From contig JAJDBA010000159.1 in assembly GCA_029261675.1 (NCBI GenBank), positions 1 through 21,707 of the forward strand: DNA of 21,707 bases. Direction: 5' to 3'. Position numbers and translations under genes: made by a program. The notes below the pieces were generated by a model. It worked only from the letters and a program-made list of their open reading frames with translations, was not told where the DNA came from and searched no databases. Source of the stretch: Nitrospinaceae bacterium (GTDB lineage: Bacteria; Nitrospinota; Nitrospinia; Nitrospinales; VA-1). Shown one piece after another: positions 15,849 through 21,707 of this stretch; the first letter of the stretch is position 1; each line of letters starts with the position of its first letter.

Positions 15849-16577
15849 TTAGATATCGCCCCATTTGGATTGCAGTAACGATAAAACCACAAGCGGCGCG
15901 GTTTCTGCACGCAATATTCTAGGGCCTAACCCCACTGTCTGAAAACCATGGCTACGGGCAGTCTCCACTTCTTCAAGAGTGAAACCGCCTTCCGGGCCTA
16001 TCAACACACTCACTGACCTTGGTTTTTTTTCTGGGTTAATATCCTTCAAGCCGTTTTCACTTTCCAGTTCCCAAAACATCAATTTCAAATCTGCCTCACT
16101 TCTCTGTTTGCAAAAAACATCTAGTTTGATTATGTTTTCTGAAACCTTTGGAATAGAACTTCGGCCGCATTGTTTACAACTTTCTTCTGCAATTTTTTGC
16201 CAGCGGGCGATCTTTTTATCACCATCACTTTTCACCACAGTGCGTTCCGTCATTAATGGTGTGATCGTTTCGACACCCAGTTCGACCGACTTTCTCAAAA
16301 CAACATCAAACGTATTCCCCTTTATTAAGGATTGACCGAGATGAATCTTCAAAGGCGATTCCGTATTCACTTTTTCAGATGATATGATTTTACCTTTTAC
16401 CGATTTGGATTTAACATCTGCAAGCTGTACTACATAGAGAGAGCCTTTTCCATCCAGCACTTGAATCTTGTCCCCCACCCGTAACCGCAGAACGGTACAA
16501 ATATGGCTGGCATCGGTACCTGCGAGAACAACCGATTTCTCTGAAAAACTTTCATTACCTGCAAAAAAACGATACAT
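15849..16577 (-). CDS. rsmE: 16S rRNA (uracil1498-N3)-methyltransferase
   Basis: RsmE methylates N3 of U1498 in 16S rRNA of the small ribosomal subunit, using S-adenosylmethionine. At 242 residues it is the normal family size. The N-terminal part (about 1-75) is the PUA-like RNA-binding domain, with RFFAGNESFSEKSVVLAGTDASHICTVLRLRVGD near its start. The C-terminal SPOUT fold has the diagnostic knot signature IGPEGGFTLEE (about 193-203) and LGPRILRAETAPLVVLSLLQ. Cys-containing SCKQCGRS near 152 is the usual family position for (Q/K)-x-x-R. The ATG directly follows the stop codon of the HAD-like gene with no gap, so translation is probably coupled. Confidence 0.94.
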   Translation of the reverse strand: MYRFFAGNESFSEKSVVLAGTDASHICTVLRLRVGDKIQVLDGKGSLYVVQLADVKSKSVKGKIISSEKVNTESPLKIHLGQSLIKGNTFDVVLRKSVELGVETITPLMTERTVVKSDGDKKIARWQKIAEESCKQCGRSSIPKVSENIIKLDVFCKQRSEADLKLMFWELESENGLKDINPEKKPRSVSVLIGPEGGFTLEEVETARSHGFQTVGLGPRILRAETAPLVVLSLLQSKWGDI

Positions 16578-17306
16578 TTATCGTATCGCCAGATCGATTC
16601 GCAACAAGTCTTCCAGCGAATGCAATTCATAATCAGGGTTAACACCCACAGGTAGAATTTTGCCGTTCCTGTTCAGCCATGCACTCTTCATTCCGATACC
16701 CTGTGCCCCTACCACATCCATGGAAATATTATCTCCAACAAAAAGAATTTCTGCCGGATTCATACCCAAGTGGGCCACGGCCGATTCAAATATCGAGGGA
16801 TGCGGTTTTCGATAAGGAGTATCTGAGGAATATATCGCGAATTCAAAAAAAGGTTTTAGCCCTGTTGCTTGCATTTCCTTCTCTTTCATAAATATCGGAT
16901 TGGTGGTATTGGAAATAATCCCCATTCGCGCCCCCATATTCTTAAAAGAGCTCAATACAGACATAACTTCTGGGTACACTTTTCTTTCCGAATAAACCTC
17001 CAGATAATAAACCTCTAAAAGTTTATTCAAAGTGATATCCTCGTTTAATGGAATTTCAAAATGGCTCACTAACTTTTGCAGGGCCACTTCAAAACGAGCT
17101 TCTTGATGAGTGGTACGCGAGTTTTCGATCATGGGACGAAAAATCTTTCTCGACTTGTCGAGAAACCCCCCAAAATCGGGAAGAGAAACATTTCTATGGC
17201 TCAAAAATGAAAACACTTTTTGCAATGGCTTACGATCATCTTCTTTTCCAAGATCGACCAATGTATAAGCCCAGTCAAAGCCGATCGCTTTAAAAGGGAA
17301 ATTCAT
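16578..17306 (-). CDS. HAD-superfamily hydrolase-like protein with altered motif I
   Basis: 242 residues with the layout of a HAD phosphatase with a C1 cap. Motif I is FDWAYTLVD: nucleophile D11 is present, but the acid/base Asp two residues later is A13. Motif II is IISNTT (S132). Motif III is K167 in YRKPHPSIF. Motif IV is GDNISMD (D192, D197). Loss of the second Asp of DxDxT should greatly weaken ordinary phosphomonoesterase activity, so the protein may bind without turnover or use another chemistry. The relatives that come to mind are YjjG-like and phosphoglycolate-phosphatase-like HADs. The start has a strong AGGTGAG Shine-Dalgarno just before the ATG. It abuts rsmE, which suggests a shared transcript. 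The substrate is unknown. Confidence 0.82.
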   Translation of the reverse strand: MNFPFKAIGFDWAYTLVDLGKEDDRKPLQKVFSFLSHRNVSLPDFGGFLDKSRKIFRPMIENSRTTHQEARFEVALQKLVSHFEIPLNEDITLNKLLEVYYLEVYSERKVYPEVMSVLSSFKNMGARMGIISNTTNPIFMKEKEMQATGLKPFFEFAIYSSDTPYRKPHPSIFESAVAHLGMNPAEILFVGDNISMDVVGAQGIGMKSAWLNRNGKILPVGVNPDYELHSLEDLLRIDLAIR

Positions 17307-17477
17307 TTCTCACCTGTTGTTGTTGTCAAAATGAGGGTAGGGTTTGGGGGATACATGAAACGGATAAAAAGGAAATAAAGACATATAAATCAGATGGGAA
17401 GCTCCCTAAATACCCATCAAACTATCCGCTGGTTTTTTACCATATTAAAAACAAATGAAACAGTTTTTAATCTTGCC

Positions 17478-17506
17478 TTGACCTATTTGCTAGCACACTC
17501 AATAAT
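17478..17506 (+). promoter_or_regulatory. Probable sigma70 promoter for the DUF2284 gene
   Basis: TTGACC (17478-17483) and AATAAT (17501-17506) are 17 nt apart. Transcription would begin near 17513, which supports the ATG at 17541 over the in-frame ATG at 17394. Confidence 0.5.
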
Positions 17507-17540
17507 AACACAATCTGTGAATAAGAAAAAACGAAAGCCA

Positions 17541-18080
17541 ATGATCCCCGACAATGTCAAACCAATTCCAAAAAGTGTTCGCTCTAATCAGGAACTGATT
17601 CAGGAAGCTTTGGACTTAGGTTGTACGAAAGCCAAAGTGGTTTTGACACAAACCATTTCGATGGCTCATTGGGTTAACCTTCAGTGTCAGTTTGGTTGTT
17701 CGCAATATGGCAAACTACTTACCTGCCCTCCTTGCACACCCGACACCGATGAAATGTCCGAAATTCTCACAGAATATAAAAAGGCCCTTCTCATCAATGC
17801 AAGTTCCGACACAAATGTGCAAGAAATTGTTGTTCAGCTGGAAAACAGCTTCAAACAAAAAGGGTATTCAAAAGCCTTCGCTCTGGGAGCGCAGCCTTGC
17901 AACTTGTGCGATCCTTGCACCGTCTCAACCTTTTGCCAACACCCCGAAAAAGCTAGACCCACGTTACAAGCCTGCGGAATCGATGTAAAAAATACCGTAG
18001 ATAAAAATGGCTGGACTGACCTCGCACAACAGAAACCCTGCTCCGAATCTCATACCATCGGGATGATACTACTCAGCTGA
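17541..18080 (+). CDS. DUF2284-type Cys-rich predicted metal-binding protein
   Basis: 179 residues from the ATG at 17541. The reading frame stays open back to an ATG at 17394, but those 49 codons have no family similarity that I recognise, and a promoter lies inside them. The protein is Cys-rich in three groups: QCQFGCSQYGK with TCPPCTPD, then PCNLCDPCTVSTFC, then a Cys in QACGIDV. This matches the DUF2284 (predicted metal-binding) family, where the cysteines probably hold an Fe-S cluster or zinc. The CNLCDPC group is ferredoxin-like in spacing. No signal peptide is present, so it should be cytoplasmic. It diverges from the HAD gene and stands alone; no biochemical function is assigned to the family as far as I know. 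Confidence 0.82.
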   Translation: MIPDNVKPIPKSVRSNQELIQEALDLGCTKAKVVLTQTISMAHWVNLQCQFGCSQYGKLLTCPPCTPDTDEMSEILTEYKKALLINASSDTNVQEIVVQLENSFKQKGYSKAFALGAQPCNLCDPCTVSTFCQHPEKARPTLQACGIDVKNTVDKNGWTDLAQQKPCSESHTIGMILLS

Positions 18081-18194
18081 GGCAAAAATAACTCCAACAA
18101 TATTTATTTCAATTCCCACCTCAGAACTCAAAATTCGCTGGCCCTACAAATATAAATTCCAATAACCTTTTGTTTTTAAAACACTAAATACTCG

Positions 18195-18223
18195 TTTACA
18201 ACTAGTGAAAATATAGTTACAAT
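18195..18223 (+). promoter_or_regulatory. Probable sigma70 promoter for the CBS protein
   Basis: TTTACA (18195-18200) and TACAAT (18218-18223) are exactly 17 nt apart, 36 nt before the ATG at 18260. An AGAGGG Shine-Dalgarno follows at 18246-18251. Confidence 0.6.
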
Positions 18224-18259
18224 CAGGATATACCTATTCAATTTCAGAGGGCTCAAGAG

Positions 18260-18643
18260 ATGGAATCCATCGAATCGCAGATGACGGCTCCCGTAATAAG
18301 CATTTATTCTGAAGCTAGTGCGCAGGAGGCAGCCCAACTTATGAAAGAAAAAAGAATAGGCTCTCTCCTTATAAAAGGATATGAAGGTTATGTGGGGATC
18401 GTTTCAGAAAGAGACTTGGTCTATAAAGTGGTGGGTGAAGGCTTGGACCCAAAAACCATTCCTCTTTCTTCGATAATGACAGAGAATATTCTATCTATAG
18501 AAAAATCAGCGTCGAATTCTGAAGCGAGTGCTTTAATGATAGAATACAAAATCAATCATCTGGCAATAACTGAAAAAGATGATATTGTAGGGATTTTATC
18601 GGTCAAAGATTTGGTTCGTACAAAAGAAAAACAATCTGTCTAA
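18260..18643 (+). CDS. Stand-alone twin CBS-domain protein
   Basis: 127 residues made of two CBS motifs and nothing else. CBS1 (about 8-60) contains APVISIYSEASAQEAAQLM and GSLLIKGYEGYVGIVSERDLV. CBS2 (about 72-122) contains ENILSIEKSASNSEASALM and HLAITEKDDIVGILSVKDLV. Paired CBS motifs form a Bateman module that binds adenosine nucleotides (AMP, ATP, SAM) or similar ligands. A free-standing module like this usually acts by binding a partner protein, which cannot be identified here. The GIVSERDL and GILSVKDL ends are the usual ligand-contact strands. It has its own promoter and a good ribosome-binding site. Its stop codon overlaps that of the convergent serB by 2 nt, so there is no room for a terminator between them. 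Confidence 0.88.
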   Translation: MESIESQMTAPVISIYSEASAQEAAQLMKEKRIGSLLIKGYEGYVGIVSERDLVYKVVGEGLDPKTIPLSSIMTENILSIEKSASNSEASALMIEYKINHLAITEKDDIVGILSVKDLVRTKEKQSV

Positions 18644-19881
18644 GTCGTTTTCTTTTTTGGCCAAGACTGAGTTACGTTCTTCCCAACCAATTCATTTAAT
18701 TCCTGAAGATCATCCCTGTTAATCCCTAAGAAATAGAGAATCAGCTTAAGATCATGCATGTTGATGCTTGCTTGTGCCTGACGCTGAACGATAGGTTTCG
18801 CATTAAAAGCAATACCCAAACCTGCTCTTGCTAACATTTTAATATCGTTGGCACCGTCACCCACCGCAACAACCTGCCGAAGTGAAAAACCTTCTCTTTC
18901 AGCCAAAGAAGCTAGCGCATTTTCTTTTCCCTGCGCATCAATGATTTCACCTTGCAATTCACCTGTGACGACGCCATTTTCAATCTTGAGCTGATTGGCA
19001 ATGCCATAATCCAATCCATACCGGCTACATAATTTTTCGATAAAATAATCGAACCCGCCACTGACTAAAGCTATTTTATACCCCAAATGCTTCAAAATTC
19101 TTACGAGATTTTCAGCCCCGGAGGTGAGTGGAAGATTATCTGCAAGCTTTTCCAGCGTTTTTTCAGGCAGTCCCTTTAAAAAACCTACCCGCTCACGGAG
19201 TGCTGTTTTAAAATCCATTTCTCCGTTCATGGCTTTGCGAGTAATCTCGGCCATTTTTTCTCCTTTACCTGCAAGCTTGCCTAACTCATCAATCACTTCG
19301 CATTGTAAAAAAGTCATGTCGGCATCAAAAACAATCAACCTTTTATTGCGGCGAAAGTAGGTCTCTTCCTGCACGGCGATATCGACTCTATAGTTCTCTT
19401 TGAAACGCACCAAAGCATTCAAAACGTCTTCGGTTGAATGAACTTCACGTGTTCCAATTACGAATTCAAGAACATGAATATCCCCCGAGTCCAGTTGTTC
19501 AATCCTCAGGATATTGATATCAAGGTCGGCAAAAGTTTGGGTGATTTCCAAGAAAGCCGTTGAGGGAAAAGACTCGCAAAGCAGAGTAACAACGGACCGA
19601 TGAGGATAAGGAGACTTAGTTTGCGACTCTTGTTTCCAAGGATAGATAGCAACCTTTAGCCCTTTCTGTTCAGCATAACCCGCCAAAGCTTCCTTTAAAG
19701 GTGAGATTAAACTTTCATCGTCTTCATCAAGTAAAATGGAAAGGTTCAGCATTCCATTAAAAACAAATTGCTTGACATCAACGACATTCCAGCCAACCTT
19801 GACGATAAACTCAAGAGTCTCCGCCAAAATACCGGGTCTATCGTGTGCTGAAATTTGGATATGTAAAGAAGATTGGGACAT
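18640..19881 (-). CDS. serB: Phosphoserine phosphatase with N-terminal ACT domains
   Basis: SerB removes phosphate from O-phosphoserine, the last step of serine synthesis. This 413-residue form is long. Two ACT domains (about 5-80 and 95-170; HDRPGILAETLEFI and IEQLDSGDIHVLEFVIG) probably bind serine or another amino acid for feedback control. The catalytic HAD domain (about 180-395) has DADMT (D186, D188), the substrate Glu in CEVIDE, S274-GGF and GDGANDIKML (D342, D346). All key residues are intact. It starts 3 nt after the stop codon of the leucine-rich-repeat gene, so coupling is likely. Serine made by this pathway is the substrate of the cysE product, although that gene is far away in the window. 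Confidence 0.95.
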   Translation of the reverse strand: MSQSSLHIQISAHDRPGILAETLEFIVKVGWNVVDVKQFVFNGMLNLSILLDEDDESLISPLKEALAGYAEQKGLKVAIYPWKQESQTKSPYPHRSVVTLLCESFPSTAFLEITQTFADLDINILRIEQLDSGDIHVLEFVIGTREVHSTEDVLNALVRFKENYRVDIAVQEETYFRRNKRLIVFDADMTFLQCEVIDELGKLAGKGEKMAEITRKAMNGEMDFKTALRERVGFLKGLPEKTLEKLADNLPLTSGAENLVRILKHLGYKIALVSGGFDYFIEKLCSRYGLDYGIANQLKIENGVVTGELQGEIIDAQGKENALASLAEREGFSLRQVVAVGDGANDIKMLARAGLGIAFNAKPIVQRQAQASINMHDLKLILYFLGINRDDLQELNELVGKNVTQSWPKKKTT

Positions 19882-19884
19882 ACG

Positions 19885-20340
19885 TTAAGCTTGCGGCTTA
19901 TACCGCCACCCTTCCCTTTTTTTACAGGTCCAACCATCATTAATCTGAAAGGTGGAAAGGCTTTCCAACGTTTCAGAACTAAATAGTGCAACCACCCCTG
20001 CACCAGCAATCGGGTTATCTTTTAAATGCAAACGTTTCAATTTCCCAAGAAATTTTGCTTTTGCTAAAATTTCCAATCCCTGATCGCTGATACTATTTTT
20101 ATTAAGATTTAAATATTGGATATTTTCAAGCAGAGGGCAATTCACCAAATCTTGAATCCCTTCGTCCCCCAGTTGATTGTCATCCAGATCCAGCCAACTG
20201 ACCTCTTTCATTCGAGGTGATTCCCAGAGCAACCTGGCTTCTTCAGCGGTGAGGCCTTTGCCGCTCAGCATCAATTGATTACCACGCAGACGGCCTTCAA
20301 AAATCATATCCACGTTTTCAAATCTAGTTTCCTGAGACAT
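19885..20340 (-). CDS. Short ribonuclease-inhibitor-type leucine-rich-repeat protein
   Basis: 151 residues with three to four leucine-rich repeats of the ribonuclease-inhibitor type: WLDLDDNQLGDEGIQDL (about 56-72), YLNLNKNSISDQGLEIL (about 79-95) and RLHLKDNPIAGAGVVAL (about 103-119). A degenerate unit lies near 24-40 (MLSGKGLTAEEARLL). There is no signal peptide or membrane segment, so it should be cytoplasmic. It ends with a short basic tail. Such repeats make a curved protein-binding surface; the partner is unknown. The start has a GAGGGA Shine-Dalgarno 5 nt upstream of the ATG. It is followed after 3 nt by serB, which makes a two-gene unit likely. I do not recognise a named family. Confidence 0.8.
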   Translation of the reverse strand: MSQETRFENVDMIFEGRLRGNQLMLSGKGLTAEEARLLWESPRMKEVSWLDLDDNQLGDEGIQDLVNCPLLENIQYLNLNKNSISDQGLEILAKAKFLGKLKRLHLKDNPIAGAGVVALFSSETLESLSTFQINDGWTCKKREGWRYKPQA

Positions 20341-20421
20341 ACTGATCCCTCATATTTTAATTCCCAAATTTCAAGACTGGATGAAATCTATAACATGAAT
20401 CGTCGCTGATGAGCAACTACG

Positions 20422-21707
20422 TCATTCTTTTATATCTGGCTTTGGATCGTCAACGTATTTTCGGTTTTTTAAGGCTTCTGGCATATAATCCTGTTCAACA
20501 AAATTCCCAGGATAATCGTGTGGGTATTTATATTCCAAACCATACCCGTAAGCCGCTTTGGCATCTTGATAATGTGTGTCCTTAAGATGGTTCGGAACCG
20601 GATAAGAGCGCCCCTTATTTTGAATATCATCCAATGCTGCATCAATCGCGCAGATTGCTGTATTGCTTTTAGGAGCTTTCGCAATATAAATAACCGCCTG
20701 TGCCAGAGCGATGCGCGCCTCTGGGAGACCCAGCCTATCAATCGATTCTGCCGCTGCCAGAGCCAATAATAGAGCTTGCGGATCAGCATTGCCAACGTCT
20801 TCTGCCGCAGTCACCAGCAAACGTCTTACTATAAACCGAGGATCTTCACCTCCCGCTATCATTTTTGCCAGCCAATAAATCGCTGCATCAGGATCAGAGC
20901 CTCTCAGGCTCTTTTGAAAAGCCGAGGCGTGATCATAATGTTCCGTGCCTTTTTTATCGTAGAGAGTGGCGGCACGCTGAATGATTCCTTCAACACGCCC
21001 TAACGTAACTGTCGATTCTTTTTTTGATAAAACCACATCGTGCGCAGCCTCAAGAATGTTCAAAGCGCGACGCGCATCGCCATTGGCGTGACTGACTATC
21101 AACTCCCGAGCATCCTCGTGCAGACTGATCATGGATTCACCCAAACCATTTTCTTTATCGCTCACTGCACTTAATACAATATTGCGGATCGATCCTCTAT
21201 CCAAAATTTCCAAACGAAATATCTGGCAACGTGATCGTAGTGCTGGTATCACCTCAAAAGAAGGGTTTTCAGTAGTGCTACCAATCAATCTTATTGTTCC
21301 ATTCTCTACGAAAGGCAATACTGCATCCTGCTGTGCTTTATTAAATCGATGAATTTCATCTAGAAATAAAATGGTTCTACTTCCCTTTGCCTTCCATATC
21401 TGTGTAGCAGATTGAACAACCTTCCTGATATCTGCAACGCCCGCATTCACCGCACTGATTTCATGAAACACGCTTTTAGTTAATTTTGCAGCAATCCTTG
21501 CCAATGTTGTTTTGCCAGATCCTGGAGGGCCCCAAAGTATGAAAGAAAGGCCAGACTCCGTTTCAACAAGCTCCCTTAAAGGCAGCCCTTTCCCTATTAA
21601 ATGCTCCTGCCCAAAATACTTCTCCAGGCTATCCGGGCGCATTCGAGCAGCAAGGGGTTGCGGAGGGGGACTCTTAGTCAAGCTGTTGTATTCAGGAAAT
21701 AATTCCA
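20422..21707 (-). CDS. rarA: Replication-associated recombination protein A (AAA+ ATPase), start just outside the window
   Basis: RarA/MgsA acts at stalled replication forks and is related to clamp loaders and WRNIP1. Seen here: the N-terminal PLAARMRPDSLEKYFGQEHL, Walker A GPPGSGKTTL, Walker B ILFLDEIHRFNKAQQDA, sensor 1 GSTTENPSFE, and the arginine finger region ALRSRCQIF. After the AAA+ core come the C-terminal tetramerisation parts with AEDVGNADPQAL and PNHLKDTHY. The last in-frame start within the window is TTG at 21679-21681. The frame stays open to the edge and adds ELFPEYNS, which matches the usual LFP-type N-terminus of RarA. The window's last two bases give TG on the minus strand, so an ATG using base 21708 is the probable start. 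Confidence 0.93.
   Translation of the reverse strand, partial: ELFPEYNSLTKSPPPQPLAARMRPDSLEKYFGQEHLIGKGLPLRELVETESGLSFILWGPPGSGKTTLARIAAKLTKSVFHEISAVNAGVADIRKVVQSATQIWKAKGSRTILFLDEIHRFNKAQQDAVLPFVENGTIRLIGSTTENPSFEVIPALRSRCQIFRLEILDRGSIRNIVLSAVSDKENGLGESMISLHEDARELIVSHANGDARRALNILEAAHDVVLSKKESTVTLGRVEGIIQRAATLYDKKGTEHYDHASAFQKSLRGSDPDAAIYWLAKMIAGGEDPRFIVRRLLVTAAEDVGNADPQALLLALAAAESIDRLGLPEARIALAQAVIYIAKAPKSNTAICAIDAALDDIQNKGRSYPVPNHLKDTHYQDAKAAYGYGLEYKYPHDYPGNFVEQDYMPEALKNRKYVDDPKPDIKE

Noticed and set aside
17394..17540. Longer N-terminus of the DUF2284 protein
   Set aside because: A promoter lies within this stretch, and the residues show no family pattern.
18077..18124. CTGAGG/CCTCAG inverted repeat after the DUF2284 gene
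   Set aside because: The loop is about 36 nt and no U-run follows; likely chance.

Overview
The window comes from a Gram-negative bacterium with moderately AT-rich DNA. It encodes an outer-membrane-type beta-barrel, a lipoprotein signal peptide, FecR-type and CHASE2-type periplasmic domains, and dense cyclic-nucleotide/c-di-GMP signalling. Gene content would fit Nitrospinota or a deltaproteobacterium-like lineage, but nothing here fixes the taxonomy. No rRNA, tRNA, CRISPR array, insertion sequence or phage gene was seen. The only repeat of note is a hexanucleotide tract coding for Gly-Asn.

Layout. Positions 1-125 hold the 5' end of a lipoprotein gene (minus strand) behind a perfect-consensus sigma70 promoter. 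Positions 310-2290 hold a sulfur unit, cysE followed by a NifS/IscS-type cysteine desulfurase (minus). Positions 2332-3079 hold a regulator joining a cyclic-nucleotide-binding domain to a LuxR-type helix-turn-helix. Positions 3126-7875 hold three envelope genes in the same direction: a FecR-domain protein with a long Lys/Ala-rich region and a Gly-Asn tail, an HTTM (vitamin-K-carboxylase-like) membrane protein, and a TPR/beta-barrel outer membrane protein. Positions 8075-14949 hold the signalling core: a cNMP-PAS-GGDEF-EAL protein (minus), a divergent CHASE2 class III nucleotide cyclase (plus), and a second cNMP-PAS-GGDEF-EAL protein (plus). Positions 14950-21707 are housekeeping: scpA, a HAD-like gene abutting rsmE, a DUF2284 metal-binding protein, a twin-CBS protein, a leucine-rich-repeat protein coupled to serB, and rarA/mgsA running off the right edge.

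How it may work together (inference). The cyclase would make a cyclic mononucleotide in response to a periplasmic signal. Three nearby proteins carry cNMP pockets with the phosphate-binding Gly-Glu and Arg-Ser residues intact. Two of these are c-di-GMP proteins with complementary active sites. The minus-strand one keeps an intact GGDEF but has a ruined EAL domain. The plus-strand one has a ruined GGDEF but an intact EAL. The third is a LuxR-type transcription factor. This looks like a compact circuit in which a cyclic mononucleotide sets both c-di-GMP synthesis and c-di-GMP breakdown, and transcription as well, next to envelope genes that could be its sensor or its output.
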